NCBI RefSeq assembly: GCF_023639785.1
Contig: NZ_CP098325.1
Coordinates: forward strand, 992,001 to 1,056,000
Direction: 5' to 3'
Source of the DNA: Leclercia adecarboxylata
GTDB lineage: Bacteria > Pseudomonadota > Gammaproteobacteria > Enterobacterales > Enterobacteriaceae
DNA length: 64,000 nt
This document shows, in pieces, positions 11,574 through 23,922 of the stretch. The notes beneath the pieces were generated by a model. It was given only the letters and a program-made list of their open reading frames with translations. It was not told where the DNA came from and searched no databases. A program made the position numbers and the translations under genes. The first letter of the stretch is position 1. Every line of letters begins with the position of its first letter.

Positions 11574-13049
11574 TTAAGCCACCGGGTTTTTACGCATTGC
11601 CAGATAATCCAGCAGTGCCCCGGTCACAATCCCGACCAGCGCCAGCAGCGCACCAACATCAAGCAGCCACAGGGCAAAAGGCAGGTCGAGAGCGGTGGTG
11701 GCATTGATAATCAGTACAACAAGCCACAGCGCCAGCATCAGGCATCCCATCAGCAATACGCGTAAGGCGAAGCGATAGGCCGATGGGTAGAGCCTCCTTT
11801 CCATAAAGTGTTCGGTTTGCTGGGTATATTCCAGCGAACAACGGCAAATTAATAACAAAAGCAACCCAGGAATCGCCGCAAACACGGAAAACAGATAGAA
11901 CTCTGCCCAGCCATGCGCTTCCACAAACCAGCCCGCAATAGGGCCGACGTAGACCCGACCCACGGCGGAGAGTGCAGAGAGTAGGGCGAACTGTGTAGCG
12001 GAGAAAGATTTATTGCACAGGGTCATCAGGAGCGCGACAAATGCGGCTGTCCCCATCCCACCACAGAGGTTCTCGAAGAACACCGCCGCCGCCATGCTGA
12101 GCATATGCTTATCGGTGACGGAGAGCAGCCAGTAACCCGCGTTGGATACCCCCTGAAGAATGCCGAAAATCAACAGGGCGCGGAACAGGCTTAAGCGCTG
12201 CATCAGCACGCCGCCGTACAGCGCGCCGATAATTGTGGCAACCAGCCCCAGGGTTTTGTTTACCACCCCCACCTCGCCGGCATCGAAGCCCACGCCGCGG
12301 ATCAGGAAGGTAGTTGTCAGGCTCATCGCAAACGCATCGCCAAGTTTATACAACACAATCAGCAACAGAATGAGCCAGGCATTGTTGCGACCAAAAAAGT
12401 CGCGCAGCGGTTCAGCGACAGCCTGTTCAAGGGAGCGCGGAACGGGGATCACATTGCTCGGTTCCGGCGCGAGGAACGTGGCAATCATGCACGGGATAAG
12501 CAGGGCGGCCATCAGCCAGTACATTCCCTGCCAGCCGAGGTATCTGTCTGCCAGCCATAACGCCAGCCCGCCCGAGACCAGCATGCCCAGGCGGTAGCCC
12601 AGCACGCTGATCGCGGCACCAGCGCCACGTTCTTCAGCTGAGAGCACGTCCGTTTTCCAGGCATCAAAAACGATATCCTGCGATGCAGAGCAGAAGGCGA
12701 TAACTACCGCCAGGGCGGCCATCCAGCGCAGTTGTGTCGCCGGTTCAAGGAAGCCCATGGCGGCAACCGCCAGCAGCAGCATCGCCTGGGTCATCAGCAG
12801 CCAGCCACGACGCCTGCCGAGGAAAGGCGGCGTGTAGCGGTCCATCATGGGTGACCACAAAAACTTGAACACATACGCCTGACCGACCAGGGAGAAAAAG
12901 CCGATGGTTTTAAGATCGATATTTTCGACGGTCATCCACGCCTGTAGCGTGCCGGAGGTCAGGGCAAGGGGTAAACCAGAGGCGAAGCCGAGGATCAGCA
13001 AGATAGCTGATTTAGGCTGCTGGAAAATGCGTAGATATTGACTGGGCAT
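11574..13049 (-). CDS. ampG: Muropeptide permease AmpG
   Basis: 491 residues, the E. coli length. This MFS-family inner-membrane permease imports GlcNAc-anhydroMurNAc and its peptides for cell-wall recycling. In species with an inducible chromosomal AmpC, it feeds the signal that AmpR senses. Twelve to fourteen hydrophobic segments are present, with the conserved loop SASQDIVFDAWKTDVL near residue 130. It lies 42 bp downstream of yajG in the same direction; an inverted repeat (CTGACCCG/CGGGTCAG) in that gap may attenuate read-through. Confidence 0.97.
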   Translation of the reverse strand: MPSQYLRIFQQPKSAILLILGFASGLPLALTSGTLQAWMTVENIDLKTIGFFSLVGQAYVFKFLWSPMMDRYTPPFLGRRRGWLLMTQAMLLLAVAAMGFLEPATQLRWMAALAVVIAFCSASQDIVFDAWKTDVLSAEERGAGAAISVLGYRLGMLVSGGLALWLADRYLGWQGMYWLMAALLIPCMIATFLAPEPSNVIPVPRSLEQAVAEPLRDFFGRNNAWLILLLIVLYKLGDAFAMSLTTTFLIRGVGFDAGEVGVVNKTLGLVATIIGALYGGVLMQRLSLFRALLIFGILQGVSNAGYWLLSVTDKHMLSMAAAVFFENLCGGMGTAAFVALLMTLCNKSFSATQFALLSALSAVGRVYVGPIAGWFVEAHGWAEFYLFSVFAAIPGLLLLLICRCSLEYTQQTEHFMERRLYPSAYRFALRVLLMGCLMLALWLVVLIINATTALDLPFALWLLDVGALLALVGIVTGALLDYLAMRKNPVA

Positions 13050-13091
13050 GGGCTAAAACTGACCCGACCGGAAGCCGGGTCAGCGGCAGAA

Positions 13092-13670
13092 TTAACGTGC
13101 GTTCTGCTTGATGAACTCGTGGATGCTGGTGTCCTGCGCCATGTCGGCGATGGTGTCGGTCAGCACGCTGTTAACCGCGTTAGCAATGTTCTGGTTGGAA
13201 GCCTGGAACGCACCTTCAACAGAGTAACTTGCACGGTAGTTTTTGTTCATCTTATTGCCGTTCTTCGCGGTAGCGATGATGGCGATATCGGCTTTGGTAG
13301 CGATGTTATAGCGCACGTTGCCCTGAGAGACGTCAGCATACAGGTTGTTAACGATGATCTGCAGATCGACCGCGCCGCTTGGGCCAACCATATAGCCGCG
13401 AGAGGTCATCTGCTTCTCAAGCACTTCCTGGAGCAGGAAACGCAGATCGCGGGAAGCGGTCAGGGTGACCACCTGGTTGTCACGGGTGACTTTCGCCAGC
13501 GCCTGATCGCGACGCTGATCCGCCCCGTTGATGCTCACGGTCACGCCCATCAGGCTTGGATCCTGCTGCGGCAGAGTGATTTTCGGCGACACATCAATGG
13601 TGGTTGGTGGCGTTGCGCAGCCAGCCAGCATAAACAGGGCTACCATAGGGAAAAAGAGTTTTTTTAACAT
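13092..13670 (-). CDS. yajG: Outer-membrane lipoprotein YajG
   Basis: 192 residues, the E. coli length. It has a type II signal peptide with lipobox MLAGC (Cys18) followed by Ala-Thr, which favours outer-membrane sorting. Function is unknown. The start at MLKKLFFPMV was chosen because an upstream ATG at 13724 would place 18 extra residues before the signal peptide. It is the upstream gene of yajG-ampG, a link conserved in enterobacteria. The mature part is a single predicted alpha/beta domain. Confidence 0.93.
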   Translation of the reverse strand: MLKKLFFPMVALFMLAGCATPPTTIDVSPKITLPQQDPSLMGVTVSINGADQRRDQALAKVTRDNQVVTLTASRDLRFLLQEVLEKQMTSRGYMVGPSGAVDLQIIVNNLYADVSQGNVRYNIATKADIAIIATAKNGNKMNKNYRASYSVEGAFQASNQNIANAVNSVLTDTIADMAQDTSIHEFIKQNAR

Positions 13671-13903
13671 GTTCAGGCTCTCAACGAATCGTAAGCATAT
13701 ATAGAAAAAAATTGCCGCCATCATAACATCGCCAACGGCGAGGGGAAGTGGTCAACGCATGTAAATTCATCGCCTTGTCTGAAAACTGACCATCTGAAAC
13801 GCTTTTCCGTTATTCGGACGACAAATCGGCTCTACCCTTATATGACTTCATACGGTTGAATGAGAAAATTAGACGAAAGCTAAATTTTTGTTGTCTTGTT
13901 GTT

Positions 13904-13928
13904 ATGCAAGCGGTAAAAGCGGCTAACA
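13904..13928 (+). promoter_or_regulatory. Candidate gearbox (RpoS) promoter of bolA
   Basis: CGGCTAACA at 13920-13928 resembles the bolA1p gearbox -10 element, and ATGCAA at 13904-13909 takes the place of CTGCAA at -35. The spacing and the flanking tttaaaggg resemble the E. coli promoter as I remember it. It lies about 47 bp before the bolA ATG. Confidence 0.5.
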
Positions 13929-13974
13929 TTTAAAGGGATGGGTGACATCTCAGCGTTGTCGGAGGAGTAATTTC

Positions 13975-14292
13975 ATGATGATACGTGAACAGATTGAAGA
14001 TAAGTTAAGGGCGGCGTTTGAACCTGTGTTCCTTGAAGTCGTCGACGAAAGCTATCGTCATAACGTACCGGCAGGCTCTGAGAGCCACTTTAAGGTGGTG
14101 CTGGTCAGCGACCGTTTTGCTGGCGAGCGTTTTCTCAATCGTCACCGTATGATTTACGGAACCCTGACGGAAGAGCTCTCGACCACGGTCCACGCACTGG
14201 CGTTACACACTTATACGATCAAAGAGTGGAAGGGGTTACAGGATACAATTTTCGCGTCGCCACCGTGCCGGGGAGCCGGAACGATCGCATAA
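13975..14292 (+). CDS. bolA: BolA morphogene / Fe-S-associated transcription regulator
   Basis: 105 residues, the E. coli length, starting [15 protein letters not shown] after a GGAGGAG-like site (ggaggagtaa). It has the class II KH-like BolA fold. The conserved His and surrounding residues ([13 protein letters not shown], then RHRMIY and [13 protein letters not shown]) can ligate an Fe-S cluster together with a monothiol glutaredoxin. E. coli BolA affects cell shape, biofilm and dacA/dacC expression under stress. A gearbox-like promoter precedes it and a hairpin terminator follows. Confidence 0.96.
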   Translation: MMIREQIEDKLRAAFEPVFLEVVDESYRHNVPAGSESHFKVVLVSDRFAGERFLNRHRMIYGTLTEELSTTVHALALHTYTIKEWKGLQDTIFASPPCRGAGTIA

Positions 14293-14348
14293 TAAATCCT
14301 GTTTGCAACTGCGGGAGTTTTTCCAGTATGTTGCATAAAGAACACGTC

Positions 14349-14370
14349 AAAACGGCCTGCGGGCCGTTTT
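14349..14370 (+). terminator. Terminator after bolA
   Basis: A 9-bp stem AAAACGGCC (14349-14357) with GGCCGTTTT (14362-14370), tgcg loop, followed by GTTTTGT. It separates bolA from the tig promoter. Confidence 0.8.
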
Positions 14371-14463
14371 GTTTTGTCCGGGTTTTGAGCCGGTGGCGCG
14401 ATTTTAAGGCCGAAAATAGCCTGAAATTGTGAAAAAAGCCGCAGCTACATGCGCCAACCGTTC

Positions 14464-14492
14464 TCGACTCACTAAAGTGATGCCGCTATAAT
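14464..14492 (+). promoter_or_regulatory. Sigma-70 promoter of tig
   Basis: A perfect -10 TATAAT (14487-14492) lies 17 bp after TCGACT (14464-14469). The predicted leader is about 125 nt and contains a gggatg/catccc pairing option. With the bolA terminator this accounts for the 331-bp gap between bolA and tig. Confidence 0.7.
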
Positions 14493-14614
14493 GCCGCGTC
14501 TTAATGAATGTCTTCGGGATGATTCTGGCGACAGGGAATGTGAATCTGCTACAAGAGAGCATCCCGGTATTGCGAGGCAAATTCAGAGTTGACCGAGCAC
14601 TGTGATTTTTTTGA

Positions 14615-15922
<1,308 letters not shown>

Positions 15923-15954
15923 TTCTGCCCGCTTCGTTTAAAGTTTGAGCAAAA

Positions 15955-15986
15955 AACCCGTTGCCGTCTGGTGACGGGTTTTTTTT
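15955..15986 (+). terminator. Terminator of tig
   Basis: AACCCGT (15955-15961) pairs with ACGGGTT (15974-15980), followed by a T run through 15986. The A run before the stem is the mirror of the T run. Confidence 0.92.
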
Positions 15987-16058
15987 ATCACAGTTATAAA
16001 TCACGAAGCGTGATAAAACGCTTTTTCAGTGTTAGCGTTACAACAAAAGATTGTTATG

Positions 16059-16087
16059 CTTGAAATAGGGCTGAGCCGCCCCCATTA
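16059..16087 (+). promoter_or_regulatory. Candidate sigma-32 (heat shock) promoter of clpP
   Basis: CTTGAAA (16059-16065) and CCCCATTA (16080-16087) are separated by 14 bp. This fits the RpoH consensus CTTGAAA-N(13-17)-CCCCATnT with one mismatch. It lies about 95 bp before the clpP ATG. Confidence 0.75.
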
Positions 16088-16182
16088 GTGGGGAAGCAGT
16101 ATTAAAGAGACTGGCTGATAATCCGTCCGCAAGGTTACAATCAGTACAGCAGGTATTTTCATTTTTTATCCAGGAGACGGAA

Positions 16183-16806
16183 ATGTCATACAGTGGCGAA
16201 CGAGATAACTTTGCACCCCATATGGCGCTGGTGCCAATGGTTATTGAACAGACCTCTCGCGGTGAACGTTCTTTTGATATCTACTCCCGTCTGCTTAAAG
16301 AACGCGTTATCTTCATGACCGGCCAGGTGGAAGACCACATGGCGAATCTGATCGTCGCGCAGATGCTGTTTCTGGAAGCGGAAAACCCGGAAAAAGACAT
16401 TTACCTGTACATCAACTCTCCGGGTGGCGTGATCACCGCCGGAATGTCCATTTACGACACCATGCAGTTCATCAAGCCTGATGTGAGCACCATTTGTATG
16501 GGCCAGGCAGCATCGATGGGCGCATTCCTGCTGACGGCAGGGGCGAAAGGCAAGCGTTTCTGCCTGCCAAACTCGCGCGTAATGATTCACCAGCCGCTGG
16601 GCGGGTACCAGGGCCAGGCAACAGATATTGAAATTCATGCCCGTGAAATTTTGAAAGTAAAAGGGCGCATGAATGAACTTATGGCTCACCACACGGGTCA
16701 ATCACTTGAGCAGATCGAGCGCGATACCGAGCGCGATCGCTTCCTGTCCGCATCTGAGGCAGTTGAGTACGGCTTAGTCGACTCCATTTTGACCCATCGT
16801 AATTGA
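16183..16806 (+). CDS. clpP: ATP-dependent Clp protease proteolytic subunit
   Basis: 207 residues including the N-terminal propeptide, identical in length to E. coli. The serine-protease triad is visible: Ser111 (MGQAASMG), His136 (VMIHQPLGG) and an Asp in the [11 protein letters not shown] region near 185 in precursor numbering. The tetradecameric barrel degrades substrates fed by ClpX or ClpA. A CAGGAGACGG ribosome-binding site precedes the ATG. It is followed after 127 bp by clpX in the same direction and is probably co-transcribed with it from the sigma-32-like promoter. Confidence 0.98.
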   Translation: MSYSGERDNFAPHMALVPMVIEQTSRGERSFDIYSRLLKERVIFMTGQVEDHMANLIVAQMLFLEAENPEKDIYLYINSPGGVITAGMSIYDTMQFIKPDVSTICMGQAASMGAFLLTAGAKGKRFCLPNSRVMIHQPLGGYQGQATDIEIHAREILKVKGRMNELMAHHTGQSLEQIERDTERDRFLSASEAVEYGLVDSILTHRN

Positions 16807-16933
16807 TGCCCACGACGCGGGTGTGCCGCTATACTATGGTAGGGCGGCATTTTGCTTACGAGCAGCTTGCGTCTGAGAATGGCATTTGCGTCGTCATGTG
16901 CGGCACAAAGAACTTAAAAAGAGGTTTTGACTC

Positions 16934-18208
16934 ATGACAGATAAACGCAAAGATGGATCGGGCAAACTGCTTTACTGCTCTTTTTGCGGCAAAAGCCAGC
17001 ATGAAGTGCGCAAACTGATTGCCGGGCCATCCGTGTATATCTGCGACGAATGTGTCGACTTATGTAACGACATCATCCGCGAAGAGATTAAAGAAGTCGC
17101 GCCACACCGCGAGCGCAGCGCGTTACCGACCCCGCATGAGATTCGTCATCACCTTGACGACTACGTCATCGGTCAGGAACAGGCGAAAAAGGTGCTGGCA
17201 GTGGCGGTGTACAACCACTACAAACGTCTGCGTAACGGGGATAACAGCAACGGCGTTGAGCTGGGCAAAAGTAACATTTTGCTAATCGGCCCAACCGGTT
17301 CCGGTAAAACCCTGCTGGCAGAAACGCTGGCACGTCTGCTGGATGTTCCGTTCACCATGGCGGATGCCACCACCCTGACTGAAGCCGGTTACGTGGGTGA
17401 AGATGTGGAAAACATCATCCAGAAACTGCTGCAGAAGTGTGATTACGACGTGCAGAAAGCACAGCGCGGTATCGTGTATATCGATGAGATCGATAAAATC
17501 TCGCGTAAATCCGATAACCCGTCGATCACCCGTGACGTTTCCGGTGAAGGTGTGCAGCAGGCATTGCTGAAACTGATCGAAGGGACGGTTGCTGCTGTTC
17601 CACCACAGGGTGGGCGTAAACATCCTCAGCAGGAGTTCCTGCAGGTTGATACCTCCAAAATTCTGTTTATCTGTGGCGGCGCGTTTGCCGGTCTGGATAA
17701 AGTCATCGCTAACCGTGTTGAAACCGGCTCGGGTATTGGCTTTGGCGCGACGGTGAAAGCCAAGTCTGAAAAAGCGAAAGAAGGTGAACTGCTGATGCAG
17801 GTTGAGCCAGAAGATCTGATCAAATTTGGTCTGATCCCTGAGTTCATCGGCCGTCTGCCGGTTGTCGCCACGCTGACTGAGCTGAGCGAAGATGCCCTGA
17901 TTCAGATCCTGAAAGAGCCGAAAAACGCCCTGACCAAACAGTACCAGGCGTTGTTCAATCTTGAAGGCGTTGAGCTGGAGTTCCGTGATGAAGCGCTGGA
18001 TGCGATTGCCAAGAAAGCAATGGCACGTAAAACCGGTGCGCGTGGCCTGCGTTCAATTGTTGAAGCAGCCCTGCTCGATACCATGTACGACCTTCCTTCA
18101 ATGGAAGAGGTCGAAAAAGTGGTTATCGACGAGTCCGTCATCGCCGGCCAAACCAAGCCGCTGCTGATTTACGGCACGCCGGAAGCGCAGCAGGCATCTG
18201 GCGAATAA
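16934..18208 (+). CDS. clpX: ClpX AAA+ unfoldase subunit of ClpXP
   Basis: 424 residues, the E. coli length. The N-terminal zinc-binding domain has C4 ligands at Cys15, Cys18, Cys37 and Cys40 (YCSFCGK and ICDECVDLC). The AAA+ domain has Walker A GPTGSGKT at 119-126, Walker B ([11 protein letters not shown]), the pore loop GYVGEDVE and the IGF loop (GIGFGA) that docks on ClpP. ClpX recognises ssrA-tagged and other substrates, unfolds them and threads them into ClpP. It lies downstream of clpP and ends at a strong terminator. Confidence 0.98.
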   Translation: MTDKRKDGSGKLLYCSFCGKSQHEVRKLIAGPSVYICDECVDLCNDIIREEIKEVAPHRERSALPTPHEIRHHLDDYVIGQEQAKKVLAVAVYNHYKRLRNGDNSNGVELGKSNILLIGPTGSGKTLLAETLARLLDVPFTMADATTLTEAGYVGEDVENIIQKLLQKCDYDVQKAQRGIVYIDEIDKISRKSDNPSITRDVSGEGVQQALLKLIEGTVAAVPPQGGRKHPQQEFLQVDTSKILFICGGAFAGLDKVIANRVETGSGIGFGATVKAKSEKAKEGELLMQVEPEDLIKFGLIPEFIGRLPVVATLTELSEDALIQILKEPKNALTKQYQALFNLEGVELEFRDEALDAIAKKAMARKTGARGLRSIVEAALLDTMYDLPSMEEVEKVVIDESVIAGQTKPLLIYGTPEAQQASGE

Positions 18209-18235
18209 TTCACCAGACCATACAAGCAGTTAATC

Positions 18236-18264
18236 AAAAAGGGGGGATTTAATCCCCCCTTTTA
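18236..18264 (+). terminator. Terminator of clpPX
   Basis: AAAAAGGGGGGA (from 18236) pairs with TCCCCCCTTTT across a short ttta loop and ends in a T-rich tract. It is a strong G-C stem between clpX and lon. Confidence 0.9.
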
Positions 18265-18279
18265 TTTTTCCGTAAACAT

Positions 18280-18311
18280 GGCGTTGAATGTGTGGGAAAC
18301 ATCCCCATATA
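18280..18311 (+). promoter_or_regulatory. Sigma-32 heat-shock promoter of lon
   Basis: GGCGTTGAA (18280-18288) is followed after 14 bp by CCCCATATA (18303-18311). Sequence and spacing resemble the known E. coli lon heat-shock promoter. It lies about 80 bp before the lon ATG. Confidence 0.85.
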
Positions 18312-18392
18312 CTGGATTACATGTTAATGGTTATGTGAAGCACAGTCTCATGACCAGCTTACCTGGCGGACACTAAACTAAGAGAGAGCTCT

Positions 18393-20747
18393 ATGAATCC
18401 TGAGCGTTCTGAACGCATTGAAATCCCCGTATTGCCGTTGCGCGATGTGGTGGTTTATCCGCACATGGTCATACCCTTATTTGTAGGGCGGGAAAAATCT
18501 ATCCGTTGCCTTGAAGCCGCCATGGATCATGATAAAAAAATCATGCTGGTTGCGCAGAAAGAAGCATCAACGGATGAGCCGGGTGTAAACGATCTTTTCA
18601 CCGTCGGGACCGTGGCCTCTATTTTACAAATGCTGAAGCTGCCTGACGGCACCGTGAAGGTGCTGGTCGAGGGGCTGCAGCGTGCGCGTATTACCACGCT
18701 GTCGGATGATGGCGAACATTTTGCAGCAAAAGCGGAATATCTCGACTCGCCTCAGCTTGATGAGCGTGAGCAGGAGGTGCTGGTTCGCACCGCGATCAGT
18801 CAGTTTGAAGGCTACATCAAGCTGAACAAAAAAATCCCACCAGAAGTGCTGACGTCGCTGAACAGCATCGACGACCCTGCGCGTCTGGCAGACACCATCG
18901 CGGCGCACATGCCGCTGAAGCTGGCTGACAAACAGTCCGTGCTGGAGATGTCCGACGTTAACGAACGTCTGGAATATCTGATGGCGATGATGGAGTCTGA
19001 AATCGATCTGCTGCAGGTTGAGAAACGCATTCGCAACCGCGTTAAAAAGCAGATGGAAAAATCTCAGCGCGAGTACTATCTGAACGAGCAGATGAAGGCC
19101 ATTCAGAAAGAGCTCGGCGAGATGGACGACGCGCCGGACGAAAACGAAGCGCTGAAACGTAAGATCGACGCGGCAAAAATGCCGAAAGAGGCCAAAGAGA
19201 AAGCGGAAGCCGAGCTGCAGAAGCTGAAAATGATGTCTCCGATGTCGGCTGAAGCCACCGTCGTGCGCGGCTATATCGAGTGGATGGTTCAGGTTCCGTG
19301 GAATGCCCGTAGCAAGGTCAAAAAAGACCTGCGTCAGGCCCAGGAGATCCTGGATACCGACCACTACGGTCTGGAACGTGTTAAAGACCGCATCCTTGAG
19401 TATCTCGCGGTTCAGAGCCGTGTTAACAAGCTCAAAGGGCCAATTCTGTGCCTGGTAGGGCCGCCGGGGGTGGGTAAAACTTCTCTGGGCCAGTCCATTG
19501 CCAAAGCCACCGGACGTAAATACATCCGTATGGCGCTGGGCGGCGTGCGTGACGAAGCGGAAATCCGTGGTCACCGTCGTACCTACATTGGTTCTATGCC
19601 GGGCAAACTGATCCAGAAAATGGCAAAAGTGGGCGTTAAAAACCCGCTGTTCCTGCTGGATGAGATTGACAAAATGTCGTCCGATATGCGTGGCGATCCG
19701 GCTTCAGCCCTGCTTGAAGTGCTGGATCCAGAGCAGAACGTGGCGTTCAGCGATCACTACCTGGAAGTGGACTACGACCTGAGCGACGTGATGTTCGTGG
19801 CGACCTCTAACTCCATGAACATCCCGGCACCGCTGCTGGATCGTATGGAAGTGATCCGTCTTTCTGGCTACACCGAAGACGAAAAACTGAACATTGCCCG
19901 TCGTCACCTGCTGTCGAAGCAGATTGAACGTAACGCCCTGAAAGAGAGCGAACTGACCGTCGATGACAGCGCGATTATCGGCATCATTCGTTACTACACC
20001 CGTGAAGCGGGCGTGCGTAGCCTGGAGCGTGAAATCTCCAAGCTGTGTCGTAAAGCGGTGAAACAGCTGCTGCTCGACAAGTCGTTGAAGCATATTGAGA
20101 TCAATGGCGATAATCTGCACGAATATCTCGGTGTTCAGCGCTATGACTACGGTCGTGCGGACAGCGAAAACCGCGTAGGCCAGGTGACCGGTCTGGCGTG
20201 GACGGAAGTGGGCGGCGATCTGCTGACCATTGAAACCGCCTGCGTACCGGGTAAAGGCAAGCTGACCTATACCGGCTCGCTGGGTGAAGTGATGCAGGAA
20301 TCTATTCAGGCTGCGCTGACCGTGGTGCGCGCGCGTGCGGAAAAACTGGGTATTAATCCGGACTTCTACGAAAAACGCGACATTCACGTTCACGTCCCGG
20401 AAGGGGCAACGCCGAAAGATGGCCCAAGTGCGGGTATCGCCATGTGTACCGCGCTGGTGTCTTGCCTGACCGGTAACCCGGTTCGTGCCGATGTGGCGAT
20501 GACCGGCGAAATTACCCTGCGAGGTCAGGTATTGCCGATTGGCGGTTTGAAAGAAAAACTGCTGGCAGCCCATCGCGGTGGCATCAAAACTGTCCTCATC
20601 CCGCATGAGAACAAGCGCGATCTGGAGGAGATTCCGGACAACGTTATCGCCGATCTGGAGATCCATCCGGTGAAACGTATTGAGGAAGTTCTGACACTTG
20701 CGCTGCAGAATGAGCCTTCAGGAATGCAGGTTGTGACCGCAAAATAG
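18393..20747 (+). CDS. lon: ATP-dependent Lon protease
   Basis: 784 residues, the E. coli length. The N-terminal substrate-binding domain (10-200) is followed by a coiled-coil region and an AAA+ module with Walker A GPPGVGKT at 356-363. The C-terminal protease domain carries the Ser-Lys dyad, Ser679 ([10 protein letters not shown]) and Lys722 (GGLKEKLLA). Lon degrades misfolded proteins and regulators such as SulA and RcsA. It is monocistronic, with a sigma-32 promoter upstream and a hairpin terminator downstream. Confidence 0.98.
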   Translation: MNPERSERIEIPVLPLRDVVVYPHMVIPLFVGREKSIRCLEAAMDHDKKIMLVAQKEASTDEPGVNDLFTVGTVASILQMLKLPDGTVKVLVEGLQRARITTLSDDGEHFAAKAEYLDSPQLDEREQEVLVRTAISQFEGYIKLNKKIPPEVLTSLNSIDDPARLADTIAAHMPLKLADKQSVLEMSDVNERLEYLMAMMESEIDLLQVEKRIRNRVKKQMEKSQREYYLNEQMKAIQKELGEMDDAPDENEALKRKIDAAKMPKEAKEKAEAELQKLKMMSPMSAEATVVRGYIEWMVQVPWNARSKVKKDLRQAQEILDTDHYGLERVKDRILEYLAVQSRVNKLKGPILCLVGPPGVGKTSLGQSIAKATGRKYIRMALGGVRDEAEIRGHRRTYIGSMPGKLIQKMAKVGVKNPLFLLDEIDKMSSDMRGDPASALLEVLDPEQNVAFSDHYLEVDYDLSDVMFVATSNSMNIPAPLLDRMEVIRLSGYTEDEKLNIARRHLLSKQIERNALKESELTVDDSAIIGIIRYYTREAGVRSLEREISKLCRKAVKQLLLDKSLKHIEINGDNLHEYLGVQRYDYGRADSENRVGQVTGLAWTEVGGDLLTIETACVPGKGKLTYTGSLGEVMQESIQAALTVVRARAEKLGINPDFYEKRDIHVHVPEGATPKDGPSAGIAMCTALVSCLTGNPVRADVAMTGEITLRGQVLPIGGLKEKLLAAHRGGIKTVLIPHENKRDLEEIPDNVIADLEIHPVKRIEEVLTLALQNEPSGMQVVTAK

Positions 20748-20777
20748 TGACCTCGCGCAAAGAGCGTCAATAAAAAC

Positions 20778-20817
20778 AAGGCTGGTGAGCTATTTCGGGC
20801 TTGCCAGCCTTTTTTTG
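20778..20817 (+). terminator. Terminator of lon
   Basis: AAGGCTGG (20778-20785) pairs with CCAGCCTT (20804-20811), followed by T to 20816. Confidence 0.9.
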
Positions 20818-20957
20818 TATAGCTAATTTAGATTGCTGATTAGGCCAGCCATCAACAACGGGTGTTGTAAGGTCATGGCAGGCCTGATATAACTGCTGCG
20901 CGGTCGCGTTGTGAAGGATTCAGACGCGATATAAATTATAAAGAGAGGAAGAGAAGA

Positions 20958-21230
20958 GTGAATAAATCTCAACTGATTGACAAAATTGCTGCGGGTGCTG
21001 ATATCTCCAAAGCTGCGGCTGGACGTGCGTTAGATGCTTTGATTGCTTCTGTTACCGAATCTCTGCAGGCTGGGGACGACGTAGCGCTGGTAGGTTTTGG
21101 TACTTTTGCTGTTAAAGAGCGTGCTGCCCGTACTGGCCGCAACCCTCAGACCGGTAAAGAGATCACCATCGCTGCTGCTAAAGTTCCGGGCTTCCGTGCC
21201 GGCAAAGCGCTGAAAGACGCGGTAAACTGA
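20958..21230 (+). CDS. hupB: DNA-binding protein HU-beta
   Basis: 90 residues. Nucleoid-associated HU subunit that binds bent or nicked DNA as a homodimer or with HupA. The GTG start at 20958 is supported by the conserved N-terminus [15 protein letters not shown] and an AGAGGAAGAG ribosome-binding tract; E. coli hupB also uses GTG. The beta-arm signature [20 protein letters not shown] is intact. It stands between lon and ppiD with its own terminator. The upstream 140 bp is likely to contain more than one promoter, which I could not resolve. Confidence 0.98.
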   Translation: MNKSQLIDKIAAGADISKAAAGRALDALIASVTESLQAGDDVALVGFGTFAVKERAARTGRNPQTGKEITIAAAKVPGFRAGKALKDAVN

Positions 21231-21263
21231 TCGCTTTCTTACTTCAGGGAAGTTGAAAAGTAC

Positions 21264-21292
21264 AAGGGCGCATCATTTGATGTGCCTTTTTT
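21264..21292 (+). terminator. Terminator of hupB
   Basis: AAGGGCGCATCA pairs with TGATGTGCCTTT (12 bp with two G-U pairs) and leads into a T run to 21292. Confidence 0.8.
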
Positions 21293-21440
21293 GTTTGTCC
21301 AGTCCTGATTTATGTGAGTTTATGCGAGTTGTGGGCTGACAATAGCCCCGGTTTCTTGTCACAATACGTCTTTACGCGCTGCGGTCAGGATTCCGCCAGC
21401 GTCAGGTCACCAGTCACCTACAGCGGAGTGTGGTTACACC

Positions 21441-23312
21441 ATGATGGACAGCTTACGCACGGCTGCTAACAGTCTCGTGCTCAAGATTATTTTCGGTATC
21501 ATTATCGTGTCGTTCATTTTGACCGGCGTGAGCGGATACCTGATTGGCGGTAGTGCAAACTACGCCGCAAAAGTGAACGACCAGGAAATCAGCCGTGGGC
21601 AGTTTGAGAATGCATTTGCCGGTGAACGTAACCGCATGCAGCAACAGCTGGGCGACCAGTTCTCTGAACTGGCGGCGAATGAAGGGTACATGAAGAACCT
21701 GCGTCAGCAGACGCTGAACCGTCTTATCGACGAAGCACTGCTGGATCAGTACGCTCGCGATCTCGGTCTGAGCATCAGCGATGACCAGGTTAAGAAAGCG
21801 ATTTTCGCGACACCTGCTTTCCAGAATGACGGCAAATTCGATAACACCCGTTATACCGCTATCGTTAATCAGATGGGGATGTCGCCGGATCAATACGCTC
21901 AGGCGCTGCGCAACCAGCTCACCACTCAGCAGCTTATTAACGCTGTTGTAGGTACCGACTTCATGCTCAAAGGCGAAGCGGATGAGCTGGCGACGCTGGT
22001 TTCTCAGCAGCGCGTCGTGCGCGAAGCCACTTTCGACGTCAATGCTCTGGCTGCTAAACAGCAGGCGAGCGACGACGAGGTGAAAAGCTACTACGAGCAG
22101 AACAAAAACAACTTCACCGCGCCGGAGCAGTTCCGCGTAAGCTACATCAAGCTGGATGCGGCTGCGATGCAGGAAAACGCCTCCGATGCGGAGATCCAGT
22201 CTTACTACGATCAGCATCAGGATCAGTTCACTCAGCCACAGCGTAATCGTTACAGCGTGATTCAGACCAAAACCGAAGCCGACGCTAAAGCGGCGCTGGA
22301 TGAGCTGAACAAAGGCACCGATTTCGCTACCGTCGCAAAAGAGAAATCGACCGATATCATCTCTGCGAAAAATGGCGGTGATATGGGCTGGCTGGAAGAC
22401 GCGACCACGCCGGACGAGCTGAAAAATGCCGGCCTGAAAGAGAAAGGCCAACTCTCTGGCGTCATCAAATCTTCCGTCGGCTTCCTGGTTGTGCGTCTGG
22501 ATGATGTTACCCCTGCAACAACCAAACCGCTGGCTGATGTCCATAATGAGATCGCGGCAAAAGTGAAGCAGGAGAAAGCCCTGGATGCCTTCTATGCGTT
22601 ACAGCAGAAGGTGAGCGACGCGGCCAGCAATGACAACGAATCCCTGGCGGGCGCTGAGCAGGCTGCAGGCGCGAAAGCGGTGACCACCGGTTGGTTCGGT
22701 CATGACAACCTGCCGGAAGAGCTGAACTTCAAGCCGGTAGCGGATGCCATCTTTAATGGCGGTCTGGTAGGCGAAAACGGCACCCCGGGCAGCAACTCCG
22801 ACATCATCTCCGTTGACGGCGATCGCGCTTTCGTACTGCGCGTGAGCGAGCACAAGCCAGAAGCCATCAAGCCGCTGGACGAAGTGAAGGATCAGATTAC
22901 GGCGCTGGTGAAACACAACAAAGCCGTGCAGCAGGCGAAGCTGGATGCTGAAAAGCTGCTGGCTGACCTGAAAGCCGGTAAAGGCGATGAGGCGCTCAAA
23001 GCGGCTGGCCTGAGCTTTGGCGAAGCGAAAACCCTGAGCCGTACCGGTCAGGATCCGATTAGCCAGGCGGCATTCAGCCTGAGCCAGCCGGCGAAAGACA
23101 AGCCGAGCTTCGGTATCGCTAACGACATGCAGGGCAACGTGGTCATTCTGGCGCTGGATGAAGTAAAAGCGGGCACCATGCCGGAAGCACAGAAGAAAGC
23201 GATGGTTCAGGGTATCACCCAGAACAATGCGCAAATTGCTTTCGAAGCGCTGATGAGCAACCTGCGTAAAGAAGCCAAAATCAAGCTGGGCGATATCATA
23301 ACTCAGCAGTAA
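21441..23312 (+). CDS. ppiD: Periplasmic folding chaperone PpiD (SurA-like)
   Basis: 623 residues, the E. coli length. A single N-terminal transmembrane helix (about 16-34, IIFGIIIVSFILTGVSGYL) anchors a large periplasmic part. The parvulin-like domain lies around residues 270-355 (YSVIQTKTEADAKAALDELN to GFLVVRLDD). PpiD contacts nascent outer-membrane proteins near the Sec translocon; the parvulin domain of the E. coli protein is inactive or weak. It is monocistronic, with a hairpin downstream. Confidence 0.97.
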   Translation: MMDSLRTAANSLVLKIIFGIIIVSFILTGVSGYLIGGSANYAAKVNDQEISRGQFENAFAGERNRMQQQLGDQFSELAANEGYMKNLRQQTLNRLIDEALLDQYARDLGLSISDDQVKKAIFATPAFQNDGKFDNTRYTAIVNQMGMSPDQYAQALRNQLTTQQLINAVVGTDFMLKGEADELATLVSQQRVVREATFDVNALAAKQQASDDEVKSYYEQNKNNFTAPEQFRVSYIKLDAAAMQENASDAEIQSYYDQHQDQFTQPQRNRYSVIQTKTEADAKAALDELNKGTDFATVAKEKSTDIISAKNGGDMGWLEDATTPDELKNAGLKEKGQLSGVIKSSVGFLVVRLDDVTPATTKPLADVHNEIAAKVKQEKALDAFYALQQKVSDAASNDNESLAGAEQAAGAKAVTTGWFGHDNLPEELNFKPVADAIFNGGLVGENGTPGSNSDIISVDGDRAFVLRVSEHKPEAIKPLDEVKDQITALVKHNKAVQQAKLDAEKLLADLKAGKGDEALKAAGLSFGEAKTLSRTGQDPISQAAFSLSQPAKDKPSFGIANDMQGNVVILALDEVKAGTMPEAQKKAMVQGITQNNAQIAFEALMSNLRKEAKIKLGDIITQQ

Positions 23313-23356
23313 TTACGGCGCTGCTCGCAAGATTAAGCAACGTAATGCAATACCAG

Positions 23357-23378
23357 AAGGCCGCTTTCGCGGCCTTTT
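23357..23378 (+). terminator. Terminator of ppiD
   Basis: AAGGCCGC (23357-23364) pairs with GCGGCCTT (23369-23376), loop tttc, then TT. Confidence 0.85.
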
Positions 23379-23424
23379 CCATTTCTGCAATCTGCTGTTT
23401 GTTCCTGCAAAGGGGGCCGTCTAA

Positions 23425-23826
<402 letters not shown>

Positions 23827-23922
23827 TAACTTGCACAGTGGCAAAAATTTGCCAGGATAAAGAGGTCATACCAGTTATGACCTCTGAATCTTATAATTAA
23901 CTACCCTGAAGGCTATTGCGCT